Position numbers and translations under genes: made by a program. From NCBI GenBank assembly GCA_030849075.1, contig JASAOO010003002.1:1-16884 (forward strand): a DNA stretch of 16,884 nt, given 5' to 3'. This DNA comes from Zelonia costaricensis. Taxonomy: Eukaryota > Euglenozoa > Kinetoplastea > Trypanosomatida > Trypanosomatidae. Each line of letters begins with the position of its first letter. Within the stretch, counting starts at the first letter, position 1. Shown here in pieces: positions 1-8,525 of this stretch. The notes under the pieces are model-generated. The model did not search any database, had not been told where the DNA came from, and was given only the letters and a program-made list of their open reading frames with translations.

Positions 1-150
1 TGCGCGGACGGTTGGCAAAGAGGGGGAGGGGGGGGTGGCAGGTGAGTGGGCGCGCGTGAGCAGCAGGGTGGGTGTGGGAGCAGTAGAGTGGAACGACAAG
101 AGGGAGAGAGGGAGTGGACAGTGCAGGGCAGTTGAGTGGCAGACCATCAT
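1..150 (-). promoter_or_regulatory. Pyrimidine-rich tract leading to the next gene's acceptor
   Basis: Read on the minus strand this stretch is rich in C and T and contains no AG dinucleotide (no plus-strand 'ct' occurs before about position 152). In trypanosomatids such AG-free tracts precede the spliced-leader acceptor and guide polyadenylation of the upstream transcript. The first AG, and the start of the next gene, would therefore lie just left of the window. This is inferred from composition only. Confidence 0.45.
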
Positions 151-1037
151 CCCTGCTGCATGAGGGGTCGCGTGGGTAGGGGGCAGGTGAAAGAGGTGCC
201 GCCCGCCCGCGGTGCGCAGCTTTACATCTCCATCCTCGCATGCACGATGGCATCACGTGGAGCAAGGGATACGTGGAGGACATTGCCAAGGATGGACCTA
301 AAGGGTCGGTGCTTCGTTGAGTTTAGCAGGCCGCCGTGGTGTGCGGGGGGGGGGGAATGGAGTGGCATTCGCCACAGAGAGAAGGAAAACAAGTGAGAAC
401 GGGGAGTAGCAATCATGTGTTGCACACACAAACACACACATCAACACACACACGCAGTCTAGGTGTCACTGCTGCAACACCAGACGGCGCTGCCCCTCTG
501 TGTCAGCGCCACCACCGTGCGACCGACAAACACATCTCACCCCATCGTCGCCCAGTGGCTCACCGAAAGCACATATCGATGATCGCAATAGAAAAGTAAA
601 AGGTGATGTGGGCAAGAGGGTCTGCGAGATGCGACGAGCACAGCACAAGCGCGAAAACAAAGGGAAGAAGCACCACGCGCGGATTAAGGGTGGGACCCGC
701 TGCATCCGTCCCCTCCCCTCAGACTCCTGCCCGCCGGCCGTCAAACGAAATTGCTTCTCCTTCACTGTGTATCATCTCGAGCTCCTCAGCAGCGTCGGAA
801 GCTTCGCGACGCCCCCACCGTTTCCACTTCCCCGGTCAAGAGCTAAGAGACGTGAGAGGGCAACTTCGGACAACATCAACACGGAGACACACACACGCAC
901 ATGCCACGCACAAAGGCAGACACCAGTTTGAGAAGAAACGCACGCGACACACGCAACACAACACAAGAAGGCGCATCAGGTGAGGGGGTGGAGGCGCTCC
1001 TTTGGCTTACCACACACGCGTGCCGTCCACGAGGCCA
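1..1037. other. Non-coding spacer downstream of the E2 gene
   Basis: I find no convincing gene here. On the minus (transcribed) strand this is the 3' untranslated region of the ubiquitin-conjugating enzyme, followed by the approach to the next downstream gene, which lies off the left edge. It holds CA-rich microsatellite sequence (about 421-455 and 884-965), an 11-base G run (345-355), and a strongly purine-rich plus strand from 1 to about 120, which is a pyrimidine tract in the transcript. The open frames present on both strands are short, of low complexity, and resemble no family I know. Confidence 0.7.
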
Positions 1038-1853
1038 TCACAGCAGCTGCTTCAGGACAGCCAACGCGAGAACGAGCAGTACGATGAGGGACGCACCCGA
1101 CCGCCAGCGCTGCTGGCCCTGCGCCGGCGCGGCGATCGCATCACCCGCCGCGGGCGCCACGCGAGGCCGCGGAGCTGCATCCGCCTGCGGGGCTGCCCTC
1201 GGCTCGGCTGGAGCGGCGGCGTCCGCGGCCGGTGGAAGTGGCGAGGCTGCGACGTCGGTGGTGCCGTCCGTGGCAGCCGTCGAGCTGCCGCTTTCAACAG
1301 GCTGCGGCGCGTCTGGCGGGTCAGGCGCGGCAAGAGTCAGTGCGCTGTCCGCGTTCGCGAGGTCGTCGGCGTACGCGGCCGGCAGCACGCGCTTGTACAC
1401 CGTCTGCAGCCGCTCCACGTTGTACTTTCGGCTGTCCGCGGCCAGGCGGCGCCGCTCCTCCGGCGTGGCGTCGGTGGACCCCGATGTCTTCTCCTCCGAG
1501 ACGAAGAAGGAGACGAGGGCCAGCAGAATTGTGCGCAGGCCCCACATCGGCGACCACTGCTCTGGGTGGTAGGAGCTGTTAGAGAGGCAGATCGGCATGC
1601 CGGTGCGGAAGCGCCCGCTCGGCGTGCACAGCTGCACGCTCGGGGGCTTGAACGGGTAGTCTGGCGGCACCTCGAGTAGACCGATGTAGCGGCCAGCCTC
1701 GTACGGCGTGCCCTCCGGCCCGTCCATGACGAAGTAGCAGCGCAGCATGTTGTTCGGGTCAGCGCCAACCTGAAACGGCATGTCGCGCTCCGTGTTGAGC
1801 TTGCGCAGCTCGATCTGCAGCCGCTTCAGGCACTGCGTCGTTGGACTGGCCAT
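1038..1853 (-). CDS. Tail-anchored ubiquitin-conjugating enzyme E2, UBE2J2/Ubc6 type
   Basis: The product is 271 residues. Residues 1-155 form a UBC fold: the FVMDGPEGTPYEAGRY strand region (41-56), PPDYPFKPPSV (63-73), a TPSGRF loop (77-82) and the active-site cysteine C89 in MPICLSNSSYHPEQWSP, with W100 and W104 following. The spacing and the lack of a classical HPN motif before the cysteine match the UBE2J2/Ubc6 family rather than canonical E2s. An Ala/Pro-rich linker (about 170-248) leads to one hydrophobic C-terminal segment (254-270) with almost nothing after it, the layout of a tail-anchored ER enzyme. In yeast and animals this family passes ubiquitin to ER-associated degradation ligases; the same role is inferred here. 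The ATG at 1853 is chosen because the fold begins there and a strong splice acceptor sits 16 nt upstream. The frame stays open upstream to about 2378, but that extension is 5'UTR and spacer. Confidence 0.92.
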   Translation of the reverse strand: MASPTTQCLKRLQIELRKLNTERDMPFQVGADPNNMLRCYFVMDGPEGTPYEAGRYIGLLEVPPDYPFKPPSVQLCTPSGRFRTGMPICLSNSSYHPEQWSPMWGLRTILLALVSFFVSEEKTSGSTDATPEERRRLAADSRKYNVERLQTVYKRVLPAAYADDLANADSALTLAAPDPPDAPQPVESGSSTAATDGTTDVAASPLPPAADAAAPAEPRAAPQADAAPRPRVAPAAGDAIAAPAQGQQRWRSGASLIVLLVLALAVLKQLL

Positions 1854-1868
1854 GGCTGCGCGACGGCC

Positions 1869-1888
1869 CTGCAAGAGGAAAAGGGGGA
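1869..1888 (-). promoter_or_regulatory. Predicted spliced-leader acceptor of the E2 gene
   Basis: The minus strand reads TCCCCCTTTTCCTCTTGCAG, a compact pyrimidine tract ending in an AG at 1870-1869. Trans-splicing here would leave a 15-nt leader before the ATG at 1853. The motif is seen directly; its use is inferred from the general trypanosomatid rule of pyrimidine tract plus first AG. Confidence 0.7.
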
Positions 1889-2246
1889 CGTACACCCCAG
1901 AAAAAGGAAGGTCAGCGCAGCTCACTGCGGGCACGGCAAGTGCGGCGAGCGAGATGGCGGCGGCTGGGCGGCTCGACAGAGGGAAACAGGAGCCGCACAC
2001 AAGAGAGGAAGGGGGACACGGAAGAGCAGCGAGCAGAGCTCCGGTAGGGGGGTCCACGGGACAAGACCAGCGCGGCCTTTCCCCAGTGGCGTAGCGTTCT
2101 TTCTTTCTGCTGTAGTGGTTGTTGTCAAGGAGCGCCGAGGTTGGCTGCGCCAGCGTCAGAGCGACCACTTTTTTTTTCTGTTGGGTGCGTGCGCACCTTG
2201 TTACGCAGCTGTGCGCGGTGGAATCGGTGTAGATTGGAAGACAATC

Positions 2247-2271
2247 TGTGTGCGTGTGTGTGTGTGTGTGT
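2247..2271. repeat. (GT)n microsatellite
   Basis: A GT/TG dinucleotide run on the plus strand (CA in the transcript), one of several in the spacers of this window. CA repeats of this kind are common in trypanosomatid UTRs. Confidence 0.85.
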
Positions 2272-3212
2272 TCTTCCTTTGTGTGTGTATGTGCTGATTG
2301 ACCAAGAGGCTTTAGCATCATCGTTGTGGCGAAACAGAGAGGTCGCAAGCAGCCGTTGCACCCAACGCGCCCACCCACCCACCCCCCACCATGCGTTCGT
2401 CGTCAGACCAAGAGGATCGAGAGGAGAGAGAAAGAAGAAAGATGGGGACAGATACGAAGTGTGACCGCATCATCATCTCTGTGAAGAAGGCGTGAGGCAG
2501 CGGGGGGAGGGGGGGGGAAGGGACGGAGTCCTCCAGGATGAACGCAGAGTTGGCAGGCAGTCCTCCGCGGTGCTCTCCGTGCGTTGGGTGTAGCAGCGTC
2601 GCCCTTCCGCTGCCACCCCTCCCCCCCCTGCTGCCTTCAGGTCACCCCCTCCCAGTCGACGCCCGAAGAGAAGCCGCACATGAGAGCAGGAAAGACAGCA
2701 ACGCCGGCTAGGCCATTCGCCACCTCCCTCCCTCCCTCGCCTTGCACAGCTCACGCGGCAGTCTCCGCCCACGTCTCGGGGGGGGTGCAAGGGGCTGCGG
2801 CTGGGTACGCCATCCGCAGCGCGCGCACTTCGTGGACGCCATGTCCGCGACAAGCCACGTGCCCCCCCCTTTTTTGGTCTCTCTTCTGTGGATTACGGCG
2901 CGCGTTACGCGCATACGCGTGGCGACACCTCACACGTCGCCGCCCTCATCTTCAACGCACGAGCGAGCGCGCACCTCATGAGCAAGACGCCCAATCAGTG
3001 CCACCCAGTGACCGCCAGAAGCACACATCCACACACACATACACAAACGCGCGCGAGAGCGCGCGCCATCGACGCGAGAACACGTGAGGGAAACGCTTGC
3101 CTGTGCCATCTGAAGCACGTGCCCTGCACAGTGACCCAGAAGAATGTGCGAGTGCAATGCTGCGGCACACACACGTGGCAACGCGAAGACGAAGAAGGGT
3201 AAAGACGCTGCC

Positions 3213-3698
3213 TCAGATGTTCGTGTAGCGCTCATCAGCTGGCCGATCGAAGTCGACGAGCAGCTCGCTGACGCTCCAGTCCTCGTACGTGTTGTCCGGC
3301 AGCACCCGCCGGATGATGAGCGGCGTGCGGCGCTCCCGCAACTCCTTCACAGCAATCGTCAGCGGATCCGTCTCCCCCTCCAGCGCCACAGCGACGGGGG
3401 CGTTCATGCTAATCTGCAGCGCACGCGTGCCGAGCACACGCGCCCGCTCGTACTTCGTCATCACCGCCGTCGTCACGCGCTCGTTGAGGCCGCGCGCACG
3501 AGCGCCCTTCGCGGCCTGCGCATTGCCGGACAAGACCACGTTGGCCGCCACGTCGTCCGGCAGCTGCTCGCCGTTCTCCTCGTCCTCTTCGTCGGCGCCG
3601 CTATGCTGCACGTCGCTGCCGCTGTCGCCCTCCGCCTCGTCACGGTCATCGCCGAAGTTGAGGCTCAGGCGGTCGTCCTCGTCGTCGTGGTCGGACAT
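3213..3698 (-). CDS. RPB6: DNA-directed RNA polymerases I/II/III shared subunit RPB6 (RPABC2)
   Basis: The product is 161 residues and contains the highly conserved omega-like core of RPB6: [20 protein letters not shown] (81-100), an acidic ALEGETDPL stretch (105-113), the helix [16 protein letters not shown] (116-131) and the C-terminal [18 protein letters not shown] (133-150). The first 50 or so residues are strongly acidic and presumed disordered, as in other eukaryotic RPB6 proteins. The subunit stabilises the clamp region of the largest subunit of nuclear RNA polymerases. Length is close to the yeast protein (155). The ATG at 3698 begins the acidic tail MSDHDDEDD; the upstream in-frame extension starts from GTG and is not needed. 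Trypanosoma brucei is reported to have two RPB6 isoforms, one tied to Pol I; which one this matches cannot be decided here. The tail after the core is short ([10 protein letters not shown]). Confidence 0.95.
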   Translation of the reverse strand: MSDHDDEDDRLSLNFGDDRDEAEGDSGSDVQHSGADEEDEENGEQLPDDVAANVVLSGNAQAAKGARARGLNERVTTAVMTKYERARVLGTRALQISMNAPVAVALEGETDPLTIAVKELRERRTPLIIRRVLPDNTYEDWSVSELLVDFDRPADERYTNI

Positions 3699-3817
3699 GA
3701 CGACGGCGTCACGCAGGTCAGCGAATGAAATCACAAATGCGCACAGGCAAAGCAATATGTGAGAGAGAAAGCGGGAAGGGGGGTGGCGCACACCAGACTC
3801 AGACAGCCCGCGTGTGT

Positions 3818-3836
3818 GGGTGGGTGGGTGGGTGGG
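3818..3836 (+). repeat. (GGGT)n tract, G-quadruplex motif
   Basis: Five GGG runs separated by single T bases occur on the plus strand, which is the template strand for this unit. This is a textbook quadruplex motif with one-base loops. It lies about 120 nt upstream of the RPB6 ATG, in the interval where the RPB6 acceptor must be. Confidence 0.8.
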
Positions 3837-3921
3837 TGTTGAAGTCTAAGAACGTACCGTCCGTCTACCTCACTACGTGTGCGCTTCGCGCGAGAGGGAG
3901 AAGCACCTTCTTCTCTCCTTC

Positions 3922-3940
3922 CTGGAGAGAGATGCGATCG
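3922..3940 (-). promoter_or_regulatory. Candidate spliced-leader acceptor of RPB6
   Basis: The minus strand reads CATCTCTCTCCAG, ending in an AG at 3923-3922, about 224 nt upstream of the RPB6 ATG. An alternative AG at 3799-3798 (CTGTCTGAG) would give a 99-nt leader. Between 3797 and the ATG there is no AG at all on the coding strand, so the acceptor cannot be closer. The choice between the two candidates is uncertain. Confidence 0.35.
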
Positions 3941-4430
3941 TCGTTGGAGGAGGCGGGAGATGAGTCATGTAGGCGGCCGTGGGGAGCGTGCCGCTCGGCG
4001 TGAGATGCACCCACACACAGCTCACGGGAAAGTGAAGAAAACGTAAAGGAAGCGAAGATGCGGTGCAGTTGAGAGAGGGCACGCTATCCAGCACGTCAGA
4101 GAACACCCCAATGGAGGAATAGGGGGGAGGCGAGCCACGTCGCCTGCGTGGTCGTGGTTGCTTGATGACGAGAAAGCGAGCGCCAAGCAGTGAAGTCGTC
4201 GCTTCGCTCACCGCACAGCCATTCCCACCTTTCGTGCGCTTGTGTGAACAGACCTGCCTTGTGTAATCGTCTGCCCCTCCTCCCCCACACACACACAAAC
4301 TCCTCCGCGCACGTTTACCAATTCCTTTTATTTTCCTCATCCAACGCAGACACGATCGTCGTTGAATTCTCAAAGTGTGAAGACCGCTTGTCGTGCTTGA
4401 AAAGCGCGCAGGAAGGGAAGTGCTTCTGTC

Positions 4431-4455
4431 TGTGTGTGTGTGTGTGTGTGTGTGT
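4431..4455. repeat. (TG)n microsatellite
   Basis: An uninterrupted TG run of about 25 bases on the plus strand, followed by TCTCTGGGTGTGTGGG. In the transcript it is a CA repeat in the 3'UTR of the large helical-repeat gene. Confidence 0.85.
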
Positions 4456-4642
4456 CTCTGGGTGTGTGGGTGGGCGGAGTGGAGTGTATGTCAAAGAGGA
4501 AGCTGCGCCTTCCAACAAGACCGTCGGCGACCGCGGGTTGCACGCATCTCGCCACAAGCGCAACACAAGGCAGCACCTTTCCCACCACCAACACCACCAC
4601 CACCACCACCGGACCCACAGTGGGTGGCTCCTCGGCAAGCGC

Positions 4643-7600
4643 CTACGCCACGCAGTTGGAGGAGCGCTGCAAGCCTTCGAGGACATCGGCAAGGTACACG
4701 CGAAGCGCCTCGTCGTGCACCCGCTCCGAGTCCCCGGCGCTGTCCGCCGCAGTCAGCGCCGCCGCACCAGCCACCGCGCCGGCGGGAGCTGCGGCGGGGA
4801 GCAGCAGCGGCGTGTCAGACAACTCCGCGATGCAGGCGTGCTGGGTGCGGCCGGCGGCATCACCGAGCATGCGCGGCAAAGCACCGTGCTGGAGAAGCTC
4901 GGTCTCCTCGTCCTCACCGCCTGCACTCGCCCGCACCCAGGACCGGCCAACGCCGCCTATCACCCCGCGCTGCACCAACACCGCCCGAGTCGTGAGGAAG
5001 TGCGCGCGGGAGTCCAGTACACTCGGTGCTTCGGCCGGCACCGTGCCGTCGCGCACAAACTGCTCTCGCGCGGCGTGCGTCTGATCGTAGTACAGCAGGG
5101 AGAGCTGCGCTCGCATGCCGCCCAGCAGCGGCATCACCTCCGCCACGGTCGCCGCGCGTCGCGAGCGTAGCACCTGCTCCACCACGTACGCGCGGTCCTC
5201 TGCGGCGAGGAAGTAGCGGCGGCGGTCCGCCCAGAGCAGCAGCTGGTCCGCCCACACCGTACGCAGAGGGAGGCGCAGCTCTTCGACAGCGAAGCGGTAC
5301 ACCGACAGCAGCTCCGGCGCCTCCATACGCAGGTAGAGCTTCAGCAGCCGCGACACGATCGGGGCCGTCACGGGCACCTTGGCTGCCTCCATGCGGGACA
5401 GCACCTCAGCGGCGCGCTGGGCGGGGTTCATGGAGTTGTGCGCGTCCTGCAGCAGACAGCTGTAGTAGAACTCGTCCGTGCAGCGCAGCAGCTGTGCGTC
5501 GCGGGCGGGCTGCAGGTAGTCCTGCTCGAAGCGCGGCACCTGGCACTTGGACAGGGCGTTCAGTGAGGTCTGCAGCAGGTACTCTAGCGCGCGCCGCTCC
5601 GCCGCCACCCCACCAGCCCCGCCGCCATCGCTCACCTCCACGCTCGCCAGCCGCTCCAGCGCCTGCCGGTAAGCCGCCAGCACGACGTCCACCGCCCGGA
5701 CGGCGCCAGCGGAGATGAGCAGCATCGTCCACGTGTGCATCCGCACCTGGGTCACGGCGTTGGCTGCGAGGAGGCCGCGAGCGAGGCGCACCACGTGGCT
5801 GTTCTGCTTGCACGCCTGCAGCATCGCGAGCAACCGGTGCAAGACGAGCTCCGTCACGGTGTAGTCCCCCGTCACAGTGGGGGCCGCGGCCGTCGCAGTG
5901 TTGGGTGCTGACGACGCGGCCGTCAACGGAGACGTGCTCGGGGCCGGCCGCGGCGGCGGCGGCGCTGCGGGTGGGGACGGCCCAACCGGTGCTGTGCCAC
6001 GCGGCAGCGCTGCCGTTGCTGCATTGAGCGCGGCCATTACGGTCTTGTGCGTCCCTTCGGCCGGGTCCGCCCTTCCACACGCCATGAAGGCCTCCACCGC
6101 GCCGCCCCCGCCCTCTTCCAGGGGCGCACAGCCAAGCAGGCGGCACGCTTCGCCGAAGTACTGCAGCGCCTCGGGCACCAGCTGCCCCGTCGCGCAAGTG
6201 TCGATCAGCGCGGCGTACACGACTTGCACCTCGTCCGTGTTGTACGTCAACACCGGCGCCGGCAGCGCCTCTGCGGGGCCCTGCCGCAGCGTCCACGAGA
6301 GCGGCTGCGGCCCCCACAGCAGGTGGACCTCCTTGCACATGAAGAAAAAGGCGAACTCGCCGTCGTCGCCCACCGTCGCGTAGCGCACGCAGTGCAGCGC
6401 CTCGCGCAGCAGGTCAGACGACTGCCGCTGCGACACCGTCGGCGGCGCCCGTACAGGGGGCGACGAGGTCGCTGCCGCCGCACCCATCGCCACCGCGGCC
6501 TCCCGGCGCACCGAGGCCACCTGCCGACATGCATCCAGGATGGCCAGGGCGTCGGCCAGCGCCTGCGCCTCGCTCCCCTGCATCGCTGCCGACGGCGTCG
6601 CCTCGGTGCACTTGAAGAACTCCACCAGGCACAGCGCCCGCCACAGACAGCGCAGCAGCGACAGCTCCGTGGCTGCCTCGCGTGGGGTGCGCACCGCAAG
6701 CGTGGTCAGAACAGCCTCTGCACTCGCGTCCGCGCCGCCGGCGGCAGCAGTGGCGTCCGCGTGCCGACCGGCCACGGAGTTGAGGGGCGTCAGCAGCTGC
6801 GTGACGCAGTACGAGGCGATGCGCAAGAGCTCGTCCGAGCGCTGCAGCGCGTACGCGCTGTCGACCAGGTGCGAGCTGACCAGCACCACACTGTCCATGG
6901 CGAGGTTTGCGCTGCTGACGCTCACGTTGCCCGCCGCGCTCGCGGTACCGGAGCCGCCGGGCCCGCTGCCACTACCCGGACTAGCAGCAGCGGAAGGCTC
7001 CGAGATCGCCGTCGTTGCTGCCGTGTCCGACCGCGCAGGTGCCGACTGGACGGCTCGCAGCGCCAGCGCCGCGGCCGGCATGTACTCGCGTGCGGCATGG
7101 TACAGCTCCAGCCCCACCTCGTGCAGACTTGCAACATAGGCGAGGTGTAGGTACTCTTGCACGGTACGGACCGAGGCGCTGACCAGCCGCGCCGGCTTCA
7201 TGAGCTCGCGCAGGTGGGCGTACAGCACGGGCCTCTGCGGGTGCGCGAAGTTTGCGCGACTGAAGCGGTGCACGCGTTGAACCAAGTCCCCGTTGCTGGC
7301 GAGGCTGAGCTCGCGGGCCAGCGCGGGTGAGACGGCGCGGTCCATCACAAAGCCCGCACCTCGCCGTCGCGGGGCGCCATCGGACGCGGCCTCTGCCACA
7401 GGGCTGCCGAGCGCTGCCGGGTCGCTCGTCACTCGCACGACGGCGGGCATGTGCGGAATGCGCAGTACCCGCGAGGGCCGCAGCGCCGCACCCGACACGT
7501 CGCCGCTGACAGAAGCCCATCGGGCGTGCGCAACGCGCAGACTTGACTCAGAAGACGCGCCGCGCGTGCTGCACCAGCGAGCGGGACATGTTACAAGCCG

Positions 7601-7660
7601 TGCACACCGAGCTGCCGACCACCCCGGTGTGATGCGTCGACCCGGCCTCCAGCATCGCAT
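4643..7660 (-). CDS. Large helical-repeat (PPR-like) protein, probably mitochondrial
   Basis: The product is 1005 residues from the ATG at 7660. The first 50 or so residues are rich in Arg, Ala and Ser and almost lack acidic residues (MRCWRPGRR, then CARLVTCPARWCSTRG), the look of a mitochondrial targeting sequence. Paired amphipathic helices resembling degenerate pentatricopeptide repeats appear at about 476-512, 643-670, 728-765 (ending EVLSRMEAAKVPV) and 766-800. Low-complexity inserts rich in Ala, Ser, Gly or Pro break the protein at about 207-247, 300-315 and 551-598. Kinetoplastid mitochondria use many PPR and PPR-like proteins in mitoribosomes and RNA processing, so a role in organelle RNA or ribosomes is a reasonable inference, not shown. 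I know no specific orthologue. The frame remains open upstream to about 7831, but that part contains the splice acceptor. Confidence 0.6.
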   Translation of the reverse strand: MRCWRPGRRITPGWSAARCARLVTCPARWCSTRGASSESSLRVAHARWASVSGDVSGAALRPSRVLRIPHMPAVVRVTSDPAALGSPVAEAASDGAPRRRGAGFVMDRAVSPALARELSLASNGDLVQRVHRFSRANFAHPQRPVLYAHLRELMKPARLVSASVRTVQEYLHLAYVASLHEVGLELYHAAREYMPAAALALRAVQSAPARSDTAATTAISEPSAAASPGSGSGPGGSGTASAAGNVSVSSANLAMDSVVLVSSHLVDSAYALQRSDELLRIASYCVTQLLTPLNSVAGRHADATAAAGGADASAEAVLTTLAVRTPREAATELSLLRCLWRALCLVEFFKCTEATPSAAMQGSEAQALADALAILDACRQVASVRREAAVAMGAAAATSSPPVRAPPTVSQRQSSDLLREALHCVRYATVGDDGEFAFFFMCKEVHLLWGPQPLSWTLRQGPAEALPAPVLTYNTDEVQVVYAALIDTCATGQLVPEALQYFGEACRLLGCAPLEEGGGGAVEAFMACGRADPAEGTHKTVMAALNAATAALPRGTAPVGPSPPAAPPPPRPAPSTSPLTAASSAPNTATAAAPTVTGDYTVTELVLHRLLAMLQACKQNSHVVRLARGLLAANAVTQVRMHTWTMLLISAGAVRAVDVVLAAYRQALERLASVEVSDGGGAGGVAAERRALEYLLQTSLNALSKCQVPRFEQDYLQPARDAQLLRCTDEFYYSCLLQDAHNSMNPAQRAAEVLSRMEAAKVPVTAPIVSRLLKLYLRMEAPELLSVYRFAVEELRLPLRTVWADQLLLWADRRRYFLAAEDRAYVVEQVLRSRRAATVAEVMPLLGGMRAQLSLLYYDQTHAAREQFVRDGTVPAEAPSVLDSRAHFLTTRAVLVQRGVIGGVGRSWVRASAGGEDEETELLQHGALPRMLGDAAGRTQHACIAELSDTPLLLPAAAPAGAVAGAAALTAADSAGDSERVHDEALRVYLADVLEGLQRSSNCVA

Positions 7661-8525
7661 GGGTGTGTCGCGGCGGTAGGGATCAGCTACTAGGGGGGGA
7701 GAGGGGAGGAGTTGGCGAGTGGAAGTAGCAGAAGAACGTGAGGCGGGCACGGTGCGCTGGACGGAGGCCTGGTCGAGCGCCAAAACGCTGTCGACGCTGA
7801 CGCGTGACACGATAACAGGATGCGACGGCACGCGTGCGTGTTTGTGTTTGGGTCTGTGGGAGCAGCGTTGCGCTCAGAAGGCGGCTCTTCCACGTCTCCA
7901 CTTCCTTTTTGTTTCCTTCTCGTGCGGATGGACTTGCTTGGCCGCGGCAGACGTGTCGATGCAGCGCACGTGTGTGCACGTGAAGACGCCAACCACAAGG
8001 CAGCGGGAGAGAGACAGAGAGGGGAGGGGGCAGTGAAAGCTCAAGGCAGGCGCCAAAAAAAAAAAAAGAGAAAAGGCGCGCCGCGCGGGGGCGTTGGCTC
8101 TTGGCTGCAGTCAGCAGCAGGTACCTGTCCGACTGGATGTGTGTTTCATCCACAGCTCGTCCTCTGTCGCTCTTCATGACTGCCTTTATGCGATGTTCTC
8201 TTTTTTTTTTCGTCTTCTTCCTCAATCCAAGCTGGAGAAGTTAACGTCACTGCGAGTGCACGACGGCGTTCGCGCGCGCGCCCTCCGCTGCCGCCGAGAC
8301 ACGCCCCACGCCTGCCTCTCAAACTCTGTCAGCAGTCGCGAGCTCCTTCGACTCACAACTTAGTCGGCGGGGAGGCGGTGAGGTGCTCCAGGGCCCACAT
8401 GGCCGGCGTCTGGGGCGCACACGGGGCAGGGGGCGGGACAGGAGACCGGAGTGTAAGCGCGTCAACGGCCTCTCCGCCACACCGCACGCCAGCGACGCAT
8501 ACAGAAAGACACCGCTGCTGTCGCG
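7661..8525. other. Spacer between the zinc-finger gene and the PPR-like gene
   Basis: About 0.86 kb without a recognisable gene. It covers the zinc-finger gene's 3'UTR and the leader of the PPR-like gene. It contains a 13-base A run on the plus strand (8055-8067, a U tract in the transcript), a 10-base T run (8201-8210, an A tract in the transcript) and the acceptor at 7690. The coding strand has no ATG from 8146 to 7661. Confidence 0.65.
7690..7737 (-). promoter_or_regulatory. Predicted spliced-leader acceptor of the PPR-like gene
   Basis: A long pyrimidine tract on the minus strand ends in CTCTCCCCCCCTAG, with the AG at 7691-7690. Splicing here would give a 29-nt leader before the ATG at 7660 and would exclude any start codon further upstream. 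This decides the start used for the gene. Confidence 0.7.

Larger units (their letters stand above)
1854..3212. other. Spacer between RPB6 and the E2 gene
   Basis: This spacer of about 1.36 kb has no recognisable gene on either strand. In the transcript it is the RPB6 3'UTR followed by the E2 leader region. It contains a GT microsatellite (2247-2271), a G-rich plus-strand block at 2501-2518 (a C-rich pyrimidine tract in RNA), an acceptor-like CTTCTTCACAG at about 2479 followed by a 52-codon ORF, a CA repeat around 3030-3045 and a short perfect GC hairpin (3049-3066). The coding strand has no ATG from 2315 down to 1854. Confidence 0.65.
3699..4642. other. Spacer between the PPR-like gene and RPB6
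   Basis: This spacer of about 0.94 kb has no recognisable gene. It holds the 3'UTR of the large helical-repeat protein and the RPB6 leader. Visible elements are a long TG microsatellite (4431-4455), a CCA trinucleotide run (about 4587-4609), the GGGT tract at 3818-3836 and two candidate acceptors. The coding strand carries no ATG between 3965 and the RPB6 start. Confidence 0.65.

Noticed and set aside
1854..2378. N-terminal extension of the E2 (446-codon open frame)
   Set aside because: The extension consists of His/Thr repeats from CA microsatellite and spans the acceptor at 1869; the UBC fold begins at the ATG at 1853.
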